Part shown: positions 17,412 to 28,926 of the stretch, in pieces
How positions within the stretch are numbered: position 1 is the stretch's first letter
How the letters are laid out: each line of letters starts with the position of its first letter
NCBI GenBank assembly: GCA_963792855.1
Contig: CAWBXZ010000013.1
Location: forward strand, 62,001-126,000
Source: SG8-40 sp963792855
Lineage (GTDB): Bacteria > Pseudomonadota > Gammaproteobacteria > Burkholderiales > Eutrophovitaceae
DNA length: 64,000 nt
Direction of reading: 5' to 3'
The notes under the pieces: model-generated
Told to the model about the DNA's origin: nothing
What the model saw: the letters and a program-made list of their open reading frames with translations, nothing else
Databases searched by the model: none
Made by a program: the position numbers and the translations under genes

Positions 17412-18443
17412 GTGCGCGCATTGACCCTGATTGTTCGCAACCTCGACGCTTCGGCAACACCCGCAGCCCGAGCACGGTGTCCGGCCCTTGAATCATTCCT
17501 GTCCCGCTGTGCCGTAACGGCATCAAGTCACAACAGCGTAGCCGGTTGGGCATGCGCCGCCCACGGAATCGAACGCCGGGGCGACTGGCCTGCCGGCGCA
17601 ATACTGGCATGCTCCAGCGCCGAGCCTGCAGAAGATTCCGGCAGCACAGGCGATGCCGCTTCATATTGGATATTTGCCCAGCCTGTTCATCTGGCCGTTG
17701 ATCGCGACAGCCTGATTTTGCAGCCCCCGTCGCAACTGCGTTTGTCCGCCGATGAAAGCCGGGAACTGTTCGATGCGTTGAAGCAACACCTTGCGCAGGA
17801 CCAACTGAAGCTGAAACACGCCGGCACCGGAATCTGGTGCATCGGATCGCGGGCCCATCAGGATCTGTCAACGACCGAACCCGACCTCGCGCAAGGACGC
17901 AACGTCGATGGCTTGCTGCCCGGCGGCGCCGACGCGAATCGCTGGCAGCGCCTGATTACGGAAGCGCAGATGATCCTCCATGAGCATCCAGTCAATGCCG
18001 CACGCGAAGCGCGCGGCGCAGTGCCGGTCAACAGTTTGTGGATCTGGGGTGGTGGCGTCCTGGCCGCCGCTGAACGCCGCTTTGACGCGATGTGCGCGCA
18101 AGATCCGCTTTTGCGTGCCCTCGCCCGGCTGTCGGGTACGCAGCTGATCGATGCGCCGGCCATCTCGCTGAAGCGTCCCGAAGCCGACAACATGCTTGTC
18201 GAGTTCGTTCTGCAGCCCGGCGACGCCGGCGACGCATCCCTTCCGGTGCTGGAGGCACGCTGGCTCTCCCCCGCCTGGCAAGGGCTCGCAAGCGGCCGGC
18301 TTGATGAACTGACGCTGCTCCTGCCTCTGGGAAATACCATTGCAATCTGCCGCTGCGAGCGCAAGGAGCGCCGTCGCTTCTGGAGGCGCAAGCAGCCCAT
18401 AGCCGGATTTCTCGCCCGCTTTTTGGAGACGTTCCCGCGATGA
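17412..18443 (+). CDS. RpfE-type, phosphoglycerate-mutase-like conserved protein upstream of recJ
   Basis: A 343-residue cytoplasmic protein of a family often annotated as 'regulatory protein RpfE type' or cofactor-independent phosphoglycerate mutase homologue. Recognisable segments are QLRLSADESRELFDAL, EAQMILHEHPVNAAREARG and VNSLWIWGGGVLAA, all typical of this family. I see no complete set of metal ligands for a phosphoglycerate mutase, so catalytic activity should not be assumed. It starts at a GTG and its stop overlaps the recJ start by four bases (ATGA); the pair is a recurrent betaproteobacterial arrangement. The biological role is unknown to me. Confidence 0.72.
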   Translation: MRALTLIVRNLDASATPAARARCPALESFLSRCAVTASSHNSVAGWACAAHGIERRGDWPAGAILACSSAEPAEDSGSTGDAASYWIFAQPVHLAVDRDSLILQPPSQLRLSADESRELFDALKQHLAQDQLKLKHAGTGIWCIGSRAHQDLSTTEPDLAQGRNVDGLLPGGADANRWQRLITEAQMILHEHPVNAAREARGAVPVNSLWIWGGGVLAAAERRFDAMCAQDPLLRALARLSGTQLIDAPAISLKRPEADNMLVEFVLQPGDAGDASLPVLEARWLSPAWQGLASGRLDELTLLLPLGNTIAICRCERKERRRFWRRKQPIAGFLARFLETFPR

Positions 18444-20179
18444 TGACTGACCAGCCATTGCCCAGCGCTTCATCCGACGCCGGACCGGTGATCGTCACCA
18501 GAGAATTTGACCGGGCTGCCTGCGCGCGTCTGATCGCGCAGCATGTTCACCCGATCATGGCGCGAGTCTATGCCGCCCGGGGAATCAACGGCAGCCAGGA
18601 CCTCGACACCAGCCTCGCCACGCTGTTGGGGTTCGCGGACCTGCGCAATTGCGAGTGCGCAGCGCAATTACTGGCGGATGCAATCACCCGGAAAGAAAGA
18701 TTGCTGATCGTCGCCGACTACGATGCCGACGGCGCCACGGCTTGCGCACTGGGCGTCAGCGTGTTGCGCGCTTTTGGTGCGGACGTCAGCTATCTGGTTC
18801 CCAACCGTTTCGAACACGGTTATGGGTTGACCCCGGAAATCGTCGAACTTGCGGCGACACGGTCGCCGCAGTGGATCGTTACCGTGGACAATGGCATCGC
18901 CAGTGTTGACGGGGTTGTCCGTGCCAACGAACTGGGCATCCGCGTTCTGGTCACCGATCATCATCTGCCCGGAGCCGAGTTGCCCCCGGCCGCCTGCATC
19001 GTCAACCCGAATCAGACCGACGACAACTTTCCGAGCAAGAACCTGGCGGGTGTTGGCGTCATGTTCTACGTGTTACTGGCTTTGCGCGCACAGCTGCGCG
19101 AGCGCGGCTGGTTCGGACACCGAGAAGAACCGAACCTGGCTGATCACCTCGACCTTGTCGCCCTGGGCACGGTTGCCGATGTCGTGCGGCTGGACGAGAA
19201 CAACCGCACACTCGTTACCCAGGGCCTGAAGCGCATCAGGGCCGGTCGCGCCCGCCCGGGCGTCCTGGCACTGTTTGAGGTGGCCGGACGGGAGCCGCGC
19301 AAGGCCAGCGGCTACGATCTCGGTTTCATGCTCGGTCCGCGCCTGAACGCTGCCGGTCGCCTGACAGACATGACTTTGGGAATCGAGTGCCTGCTATCGG
19401 CTGACAGCGGGCGCGCCATCGAACTGGCGTCGCAACTCGATGCCCTCAACCGGGAGCGACGTGAAGTGGAAGCGCAGATGCGCGACAGCGCTCTGGAGAT
19501 CGTTGACGGCATTGCAGTGGATGAGCGCTACGGACTGGCGCTCTATGACCCGGACTGGCATCACGGCGTCGTGGGTATACTCGCCTCGCGTTTACGCGAG
19601 CGGTTCCACCGTCCGGTTATCGCATTGGCCCCCGCAAATGATGGCGAGGCCAGGGGTTCCGGGCGTTCGATACCGGGGCTTCACCTGCGCGACACACTCG
19701 ACCTGCTTGCCAAGCGTCATCCGGGTCTGGTGCTGAAGTTCGGCGGACATGCCATGGCCGCCGGCCTGACGATCAGGCAGTCTGACACCGCCAGGTTTGC
19801 CGCCGCTTTCGACGACACGGTGCGCTCATTGCTGGGGCCGGCCGACCTGCAACAGAACATCGAGGTAGACGGTTCGCTCCCCGCTGCGGACTGTACGCTC
19901 GAACTGGCCGGCTTGCTCGAAGATCAGGTTTGGGGACAGGGCTTTGTCGCCCCCTCGTTTTGCGATGCGTTCGAGGTGGTTGACCAGCGCATTGTCGGCG
20001 GGCGCCATCTCAAGTTGCGCCTGCAACGTGCCGGGGCGGTTCGGCCGATCGATGCCATACGTTTCGGTGACGATACGACGTTTCCCGAAAGGGTCGAATG
20101 CGTCTATCGTCTGCAACTCAACGAGTTCAATGGCGTACGCAATGCGCAGCTTGTTATCGAGCACTGGCGCGCGCTGTGA
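18440..20179 (+). CDS. recJ: Single-stranded-DNA-specific exonuclease RecJ
   Basis: 5'-3' exonuclease on single-stranded DNA in recombination and mismatch repair. The 579 residues contain the DHH motifs: VADYDADGATACALGV (about 88-103), TVDNGIAS, VTDHHLPG and LVALGTVADVVRL, followed by the DHHA1 domain (HGVVGILASRL, KFGGHAMAAGLTI) and a C-terminal OB fold. Length matches E. coli RecJ (577). It overlaps the RpfE-type gene and is followed by prfB 150 bases later. Confidence 0.96.
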   Translation: MMTDQPLPSASSDAGPVIVTREFDRAACARLIAQHVHPIMARVYAARGINGSQDLDTSLATLLGFADLRNCECAAQLLADAITRKERLLIVADYDADGATACALGVSVLRAFGADVSYLVPNRFEHGYGLTPEIVELAATRSPQWIVTVDNGIASVDGVVRANELGIRVLVTDHHLPGAELPPAACIVNPNQTDDNFPSKNLAGVGVMFYVLLALRAQLRERGWFGHREEPNLADHLDLVALGTVADVVRLDENNRTLVTQGLKRIRAGRARPGVLALFEVAGREPRKASGYDLGFMLGPRLNAAGRLTDMTLGIECLLSADSGRAIELASQLDALNRERREVEAQMRDSALEIVDGIAVDERYGLALYDPDWHHGVVGILASRLRERFHRPVIALAPANDGEARGSGRSIPGLHLRDTLDLLAKRHPGLVLKFGGHAMAAGLTIRQSDTARFAAAFDDTVRSLLGPADLQQNIEVDGSLPAADCTLELAGLLEDQVWGQGFVAPSFCDAFEVVDQRIVGGRHLKLRLQRAGAVRPIDAIRFGDDTTFPERVECVYRLQLNEFNGVRNAQLVIEHWRAL

Positions 20180-20331
20180 CCGGGACATCGTACAGAACCA
20201 GGCTGGCTCTGCGTTGCGTCTTTGCGGCTGGCAGCTCGGCCAACGGGCCCGGCGACGCCCCGCAGCGTATTTGATTCCCGAAATCCCGCGCTCATCGGGT
20301 AAAATCCGACGCTTTAGCCAGAGCGTCGATC

Positions 20332-21436
20332 ATGGAAGCAGAACGCATTAACGATATCGAAGCGCGCATCGAAGACCTGAACCAGCGCAGCAACGAACTT
20401 CGGAGGTATCTTTGACTTCGATGACAAGCAGGACCGCCTGACGGAAGTCGACCGCCTGATCGAAGACCCGAATATCTGGGACGATCCGCAACGCGCCCAG
20501 GACCTGGGCAAGGAAAAGAAATCCCTGGAAGCCGTGGTCGAAACGCTGAAGAACGTTGACCGCGGCCTGCGTGACGCCGGCGAACTGTTCGCGATGGCTC
20601 GTGAAGAGGATGACGAGAGCACCCTGCTCGGACTCGAATCCGACCTTGACCGCCTCGAGCCGTCGATCGAGCAACTCGAATTTCGCCGCATGTTCTCCAA
20701 CCCGTTGGACCCGAACAATTGTTTCGTCGACATACAGTCGGGCGCGGGCGGTACCGAGTCGCAGGATTGGGCAGCGATGCTCGAGCGGATGTACCTTCGC
20801 TACTGCGAACGCAAGGACTTCTCGATTGAAGTACTGGAAGAATCACCCGGGGAAGTCGCCGGCATCAAGAGCGCGGTGCTGAAGATATCGGGAGATCATG
20901 CCTATGGGACGTTGCGTACCGAGACGGGCATTCACCGGCTGGTTCGGAAGTCGCCTTTCGACTCCAACGCGCGTCGCCACACGTCGTTTGCCAGCGTATT
21001 CGTATACCCGGAAATCGACGACTCCATTGACGTCGATATCAACCCTGCGGACCTCCGGATAGACACCTATCGCGCCAGTGGTGCCGGCGGCCAGCACGTC
21101 AACAGAACCGACTCGGCGGTGCGCATCACGCACCTTCCGACCAATGTCGTTGTCCAGTGTCAGAACGACCGTTCGCAGCACAAGAACCGGGCCGAAGCGA
21201 TGGCGATGCTGAAGTCGCGCCTGTACGAGCTCGAACTGCGCAAGCGCCAGGCCGAACAGCAGAAACTGGAAGACTCGAAATCAGACATTGGCTGGGGACA
21301 CCAGATCCGGTCCTACGTGCTGGACCAGTCGCGAATCAAGGATTTGCGCACCAACGTCGAGACAGGAAATACCCAGGCCGTACTCGATGGCGATCTGGAC
21401 CAGTTCATCGAAGCCAGTCTCAAGCAGGCGGTGTAG
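20332..21436 (+). CDS. prfB: Peptide chain release factor 2, expressed through a programmed +1 frameshift
   Basis: RF2 reads UGA and UAA stop codons. Codons 1-27 from the ATG at 20332 end at CTT followed by an in-frame TGA (20413-20415); the remaining 340 residues are in the +1 frame. The classic slippery site CTT-TGA-C with an upstream SD-like CGGAGG is present, so low RF2 levels favour frameshifting and more RF2 is made. The product is 367 residues (E. coli 365). SPF (stop-codon recognition, RKSPFDSNARRHTSF) and GGQ (SGAGGQHVNRTDSAV) motifs are intact. lysS follows 25 bases later, the usual partner. Confidence 0.97.
20401..20416 (+). promoter_or_regulatory. prfB programmed +1 frameshift site
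   Basis: The sequence CGGAGGTATCTTTGAC holds three elements in the right spacing: an internal Shine-Dalgarno-like AGGAGG-type run (CGGAGG), the slippery CTT codon, and the TGA read by RF2 itself, followed by C, the poor-termination context. It matches the E. coli prfB signal closely. Confidence 0.96.
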
Positions 21437-21461
21437 ACATCGCCACCAGCCAGGATTCAGC

Positions 21462-22988
21462 ATGAAAAAGAACAAACCGGAACACGAAAACGGCCAGGAA
21501 GCACCTTCAGCCGACACCAATCAGATCATCGAAGAGCGCCGGGCAAAACTGACCGCGCTGCGAGAACAGGGCAACGCGTTTCCCAACGACTTCCGGCGCC
21601 AGCACCTGGCGGCGGACCTGCAGCGCGAGCATGGTGAAAAGAGCAACGAAGATCTGGAGGCGTCGCCGGTTCAGGTCGTGGTCGCCGGGCGCATGATGCT
21701 CAAACGCGTCATGGGCAAAGCGAGCTTCGCGACGCTACAGGACATGTCGGGACGTATCCAGCTCTACGTGACCAATGACGCAACCGGTGAAGCGGTGCAC
21801 GCCGCATTCAAACACTGGGACCTTGGAGACATCCTCGGTGCCGAAGGCACGCTGTTCAAGACCCGTACCGGGGAACTGACGGTAAAGGTGACGGCGATTC
21901 GCCTGCTTTGCAAGTCGCTGCGCCCTCTTCCGGAAAAATTTCATGGCCTTGCGGATCAGGAGCAGCGTTATCGCCAGCGTTACGTCGATCTCATCGTGAC
22001 GCCGGAATCGAGACACAACTTCCAGGTCCGTTCGAACACCATCCAGGCGCTGCGTCATTTTCTTGTCAAGCGCGGTTATCTCGAGGTCGAAACGCCGATG
22101 ATGCAGGCGCTGCCGGGCGGCGCAACGGCCCGCCCCTTTGTCACGCACCACAACGCACTGGACATGCAGTTGTTTCTGCGCATTGCGCCGGAGCTGTACT
22201 TGAAGCGGCTGGTGGTTGGTGGATTCGAAAAGGTTTTCGAAATAAACCGCAATTTCCGGAATGAAGGTATTTCGACCAAACACAATCCCGAATTCACCAT
22301 GCTCGAATTCTACGAGGCTTATCAGGACTACCAGTACCTGATGACACTCACGGAGAGCATGCTGCGCGAAGTCGCCGAGACGGTGCTCGGCACCGCGGCG
22401 CTGACCTACCAGGGCGAGTCGATTGACTTTGGCAAGCCGTTCGAAAGATTGACCATGGCCCAGGCAATTGCCAAATACAACGACCGCTATCCGCTGCACG
22501 AACTGGAAAAGCCGGAGTACCTGAAAGTGGCGCTCGCACCTTTTGATATAGAGGTCTTTCCGAATGACGGTCTGGGCATGCTGCAGCTCAAGTTGTTCGA
22601 GCAGACCACGGAAGACAAGTTGATCCAGCCGACTTTCATCGTTTCACACCCGACCGACGTGTCGCCGCTGGCGCGCAGCAGCGATGACAACCCGGCTCTT
22701 ACCGAACGCTTCGAATTGTTCATTGCCGGGCGCGAAATCGCCAATGGTTTTTCTGAACTCAACGACCCCGAAGACCAGGCGCGCCGGTTTCGCAAGCAAG
22801 CCGAGGCCAAGGCCGCCGGCGACGCAGAAGCGATGTACTACGACGCCGACTACGTGCGCGCGCTCGAGTACGGTTTGCCGCCGACGGCGGGCGAAGGCAT
22901 CGGTGTCGACCGGCTTGTCATGCTGTTTACCGATAGCGCGTCAATCCGTGACGTCATTTTGTTCCCACAGCTACGCTCCGAATCATGA
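21462..22988 (+). CDS. lysS: Lysine-tRNA ligase (class II)
   Basis: Charges tRNA-Lys. The 508-residue product has an N-terminal OB-fold anticodon-binding domain (about 60-175), class II motif 2 (FEINRNFRNEGISTKHNPEF) and motif 3 (GEGIGVDRLVMLFTDS). The open frame begins upstream inside prfB, but the ATG at 21462, 25 bases after the prfB stop, gives the normal lysine-rich N-terminus MKKNKPEHENGQ. The stop overlaps the next gene's ATG (ATGA). Confidence 0.96.
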   Translation: MKKNKPEHENGQEAPSADTNQIIEERRAKLTALREQGNAFPNDFRRQHLAADLQREHGEKSNEDLEASPVQVVVAGRMMLKRVMGKASFATLQDMSGRIQLYVTNDATGEAVHAAFKHWDLGDILGAEGTLFKTRTGELTVKVTAIRLLCKSLRPLPEKFHGLADQEQRYRQRYVDLIVTPESRHNFQVRSNTIQALRHFLVKRGYLEVETPMMQALPGGATARPFVTHHNALDMQLFLRIAPELYLKRLVVGGFEKVFEINRNFRNEGISTKHNPEFTMLEFYEAYQDYQYLMTLTESMLREVAETVLGTAALTYQGESIDFGKPFERLTMAQAIAKYNDRYPLHELEKPEYLKVALAPFDIEVFPNDGLGMLQLKLFEQTTEDKLIQPTFIVSHPTDVSPLARSSDDNPALTERFELFIAGREIANGFSELNDPEDQARRFRKQAEAKAAGDAEAMYYDADYVRALEYGLPPTAGEGIGVDRLVMLFTDSASIRDVILFPQLRSES

Positions 22989-24976
22989 CCGCGACGCCAT
23001 CAATTCTCTGGAAACCGTCAAGGAAGCGGATTAACGAATCCAACATCAAGCGATTTATCGATCTCGTCAATACCGGCTATGGCGCCACCAATGCCAACGG
23101 CGTGATCGCGGACTCGGCGCAGCTTTATGACTGGTCGGTGCGCGAACCCGAAGAATTCTGGAATGCGATGTGGGATTTCGCCGAGGTCGTGGCGCACACA
23201 CGAGGCGCCCGTACGCTGGTCGATGGTGACAGGATGCCCGGCGCGCAATGGTTCCCCGATGCGCGCCTGAACTACGCTCAGAATCTGCTGCGGCGAAGGG
23301 ACGGCGAAACCGCGATCGTGTTCTGGGGTGAAGACCGGGTGCGCTGGCGGCTGAGCTACGCCGAGTTGTACGATGCCGTATTCCGGACCGTCCAGGCGCT
23401 CAAGGCCGCCGGCATCCGGCGCGGCGACCGGGTTGCGGCGTTTATGCCCAACCTGCCCGATACCATTATCTTCATGCTGGCTACCGCCAGCATTGGCGCA
23501 ATCTGGTCGTCGTGTTCGCCGGATTTCGGGACGCAAGGCGTGCTTGACCGTTTCGGCCAGATCGAACCGTCGATTCTGTTTGCGGTTGAAGGTTATTACT
23601 ACAATGGCAAGGCGCACGACACGCTGGAGCGCCTTGCGCAAATCGCCGACGGCCTGCCATCTGTCAAAACCGTGGTCGTTGTCTCCTACACCCGCGACAA
23701 GCCGGACATATCGAACATCCGCTCGGCGCAACACCTCGAACAGTTCGTTGCGCCTTTCCCCGTGAACGCCGGTAAACAGGCGGAAATTGCATTCGAACAA
23801 CTCCCGTTCAACCACCCCCTGTTCATCCTCTACTCGTCTGGCACCACCGGGGTGCCGAAGTGCATCGTCCATGGCGCCGGCGGCACCTTGCTGCAACACC
23901 TCAAGGAACATCAGCTTCACACCGATCTGAAGTCCGGCGACCGGCTGTTCTACTTCACGACCTGTGGCTGGATGATGTGGAACTGGCTGGTTTCAGGACT
24001 GGCCTCCGGCGCCACGCTGTTGCTCTACGACGGCTCTCCCGCCTATCCGAAGCCATCCGTGTTATTCGATTTTGCCGATGCCGAGGATATGACCGTGTTC
24101 GGGACTTCGGCCAAGTACATCGACGCGCTCAACAAGTCGGAGGTGAAACCCGTGAGAAGCCATCGGCTGCGGTCGCTGAAAACGATGACCTCGACCGGGT
24201 CACCGCTGGTGCCCGAGGGTTTCGACTACGTCTACGCGCATGTCAAAAAGGACCTGCTGCTTTCTTCGATCTCTGGCGGAACCGACATTGTCTCGTGTTT
24301 TGTGCTTGGCGACCCCACGCTGCCGGTTTACCGGGGCGAGATTCAGCGGCGCGGATTCGGGATGAACGTTCAGGTTTTCAATGACGAAGGCATGCCCGTC
24401 ATCGGAGAAAAAGGCGAACTCGTTTGTACGGCACCGTTCCCGTCGATGCCTGTCCATTTCTGGAACGACGATGACGGCACCAGGTATCGTGCCGCGTACT
24501 TCTCGCGCTTTCCGGGCGTGTGGTGCCATGGCGACTTCATGGAGTTGACCGAACGTGGCACGGCCGTCATATACGGGCGTTCGGACGCCACGCTCAACCC
24601 GGGCGGTGTGCGCATCGGCACCGCGGAAATCTACCGCCAGGTCGAGCAACTCGATGAAGTGGTCGAGGGCCTGGTCATCGGGCAGGAATGGGACAACGAC
24701 GTTCGCGTTGTCCTGTTCGTTCGCTTGCGCGAAGGCCTGCAGCTCGATGACGCGCTGGTCGGCAAAATCCGCTCGACGATACGCCGTAACACCACGCCGC
24801 GGCACGTTCCGGCGAAGGTATTGCAGGTTGAGGACATTCCCCGGACCAAAAGCGGCAAGATCGTCGAGCTTGCCGTGCGTAACGTTGTGCACGGCGTGCC
24901 GGTGAAGAATATCGAGGCGCTCGCCAACCCCGGAGCGCTCGAGTATTTCCGCAACCGGGCGGAATTGCGCGCCTGA
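22985..24976 (+). CDS. Acetoacetate-CoA ligase (acetoacetyl-CoA synthetase)
   Basis: Converts acetoacetate, ATP and CoA to acetoacetyl-CoA. The 663 residues match the acetoacetyl-CoA synthetase subgroup of AMP-forming enzymes: N-terminal ACAS_N segment (YDWSVREPEEFWNAMWDF), P-loop-like LYSSGTTGVPKCIVHG (about 280), A5-A8 core motifs and the catalytic lysine region RTKSGKIVELAV near the C-terminus. It could recover PHB breakdown product for re-use, linking to the PhaB/PhaC genes in this window; that link is inference. Its ATG overlaps the lysS stop, which suggests coupled translation with a housekeeping gene. Confidence 0.9.
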   Translation: MTATPSILWKPSRKRINESNIKRFIDLVNTGYGATNANGVIADSAQLYDWSVREPEEFWNAMWDFAEVVAHTRGARTLVDGDRMPGAQWFPDARLNYAQNLLRRRDGETAIVFWGEDRVRWRLSYAELYDAVFRTVQALKAAGIRRGDRVAAFMPNLPDTIIFMLATASIGAIWSSCSPDFGTQGVLDRFGQIEPSILFAVEGYYYNGKAHDTLERLAQIADGLPSVKTVVVVSYTRDKPDISNIRSAQHLEQFVAPFPVNAGKQAEIAFEQLPFNHPLFILYSSGTTGVPKCIVHGAGGTLLQHLKEHQLHTDLKSGDRLFYFTTCGWMMWNWLVSGLASGATLLLYDGSPAYPKPSVLFDFADAEDMTVFGTSAKYIDALNKSEVKPVRSHRLRSLKTMTSTGSPLVPEGFDYVYAHVKKDLLLSSISGGTDIVSCFVLGDPTLPVYRGEIQRRGFGMNVQVFNDEGMPVIGEKGELVCTAPFPSMPVHFWNDDDGTRYRAAYFSRFPGVWCHGDFMELTERGTAVIYGRSDATLNPGGVRIGTAEIYRQVEQLDEVVEGLVIGQEWDNDVRVVLFVRLREGLQLDDALVGKIRSTIRRNTTPRHVPAKVLQVEDIPRTKSGKIVELAVRNVVHGVPVKNIEALANPGALEYFRNRAELRA

Positions 24977-25097
24977 GCCGCCACCAGGGCAGCGGCGACA
25001 AGACCGGGTTTCCAAACCCCGCGCACGGCCGCCTCCTGCCGGGCGTACACGTCATTTCTTCGCACCGGTTGCAACTATTGCGCAGGGGTAAAATCAG

Positions 25098-27529
<2,432 letters not shown>

Positions 27530-27554
<25 letters not shown>

Positions 27555-27736
27555 GCGGCATGACTTGTGACGGTTGTGTGCGCAGTGTCCGCAATGTGTT
27601 GCAGGCGCTGCCTGGTGTACGCACAGCCGATGTTTCACTTGCTCAGGGCCAGGCAACCGTGTCGTTCGATCCGGAGCAAGTCAATGTCGAAAGCCTGCGC
27701 AGTGCGATTGAAGACGCGGGCTTCGAAACGGAGTGA
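27530..27736 (+). CDS. copZ: Copper chaperone, CopZ/HMA-domain protein
   Basis: A 68-residue single HMA domain with the copper site MTCDGC (Cys13, Cys16) and the fold-typical ending AIEDAGFETE. Such proteins carry Cu(I) to CopA. The start is a GTG (27530) inside the 3' end of copA, preceded by an AGGAGA ribosome site at ideal distance. The longer in-frame ATG at 27476 lies wholly in copA coding sequence and would add non-homologous residues. The 25-base overlap implies tight co-expression with copA. Confidence 0.88.
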
Positions 27737-27930
27737 TCCGCCAGAATCGCCGACGAGAACGGCTGCTGCACTGACGCGCCAATCGGGATGCCGGTTCTTC
27801 GCGCCGCCCCGGCGAGTTGGCTATCGATGAACGGTCGCCGGCAGCCAAAGAGGATGCACGCCAGAGTCCCATCGGCCCGCCGGGCTGGTTTTCGCACGGC
27901 ATCCATCACCCAGGATGCCGCCTCGGTGCG

Positions 27931-28716
27931 CTACCAGAATTTCCACCACTTCGGCTCCTCCGCCTTCAGCGATATCGTGCTGTCCGGGAAATTCAATCGC
28001 AAGGTGCGCTCGGTGTCGGAGCGAAGCTGTTCCAGCCCCATTTTGTCGTAACTGGCCGCCATGATCGCCAATGCCCGCTCGACTGCAGGGGTTTGCGGAT
28101 AAGCAGTCAGTATTTCCTGCGCCCGGTTCACCGACGCGACGTAGGCGCCGCGGCGAAAATAGTACTCGGCGACGTTTGTCTCATGGTACGCGAGGGTGTT
28201 GACGAGGTAGGTCATGCGGGCGGATGCGTCGCCCGCGTACTTGCTGTCCGGAAAACGCGTAACCAGCGATTTGAACGCGTCGAAGGCTTCCCTGGAGGCA
28301 ACCGGATCGCGTTCGGTCAGGTCCCGTTTGAAGAAGTATCCGGCAATGCCGAGGTCTTCGTTGAAATTGATGCGCCCCTTCAGGTAGTAGACGTAATCGA
28401 CGTTGATGTGATTGGGATGTTCGCGCAAGAAACGGTCGCAGGCAGCCAGCGCCGACGCGACGTCGTCATGTTTCCAGTAAGCGTAGGCAATCTCGATTTT
28501 GCCTTGCTGGGCCAACGGCCCGTAGGGGTAGCGCGCGTCGAGTTTCTGGTAGAAGTCGATCGCTTTCTCGTAACGCTTGTCTGCCAACTCGTCGCGTGCC
28601 GCATAATAGATGCGCTCAGCGGACCAGTCCCGGGTGATATCGACCTTGTCCGTCGAGCACCCCCCTGCCAACGTAAGCAGAGCCAGAAAAGACAACCGCA
28701 GCACGCACCAGCGCAT
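27931..28716 (-). CDS. bamD: Outer membrane protein assembly factor BamD
   Basis: Essential lipoprotein of the BAM complex that inserts beta-barrel proteins. The 261-residue product begins with a signal peptide and lipobox (LAGGC), followed by TPR-type helices: SAERIYYAARDELADKRYEKAI, FYQKLDARYPYGPLAQQ and LTRFPDSKYAGDA-like repeats are typical of BamD/ComL. The open frame begins at 28752, but the ATG at 28716 gives the correct signal peptide. Divergent from rluD, an arrangement conserved in many beta- and gammaproteobacteria; convergent with copZ. Confidence 0.94.
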   Translation of the reverse strand: MRWCVLRLSFLALLTLAGGCSTDKVDITRDWSAERIYYAARDELADKRYEKAIDFYQKLDARYPYGPLAQQGKIEIAYAYWKHDDVASALAACDRFLREHPNHINVDYVYYLKGRINFNEDLGIAGYFFKRDLTERDPVASREAFDAFKSLVTRFPDSKYAGDASARMTYLVNTLAYHETNVAEYYFRRGAYVASVNRAQEILTAYPQTPAVERALAIMAASYDKMGLEQLRSDTERTLRLNFPDSTISLKAEEPKWWKFW

Positions 28717-28739
28717 TGCGGATAAACTTCCGGAAGTAT

Positions 28740-28770
28740 TGTTCAGATACACAGTCTACTGTTCAGATAC
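28740..28770. repeat. Two direct copies of TGTTCAGATAC in the bamD-rluD gap
   Basis: Identical 11-base units lie at 28740-28750 and 28760-28770, that is 20 bases apart, about two helical turns. They sit 24 bases upstream of the bamD start and in the leader or promoter region of rluD. Such phased direct repeats often bind one regulator on one face of DNA; no known regulator is recognised. Confidence 0.6.
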
Positions 28771-28926
28771 GTGGTCGATTCGCAAGGTACGGGCCGGATG
28801 CATGTGCTTGCGGCGTACGGCAAAAGTTTCCGCCCGGCGCCTCCCGGTTCAAAATATACTGTTTCCATATTCAGCAGCAACAAGGAAGGTTCGGCCATCA
28901 AGCGGCCCGATTATAAGACAGAACCC

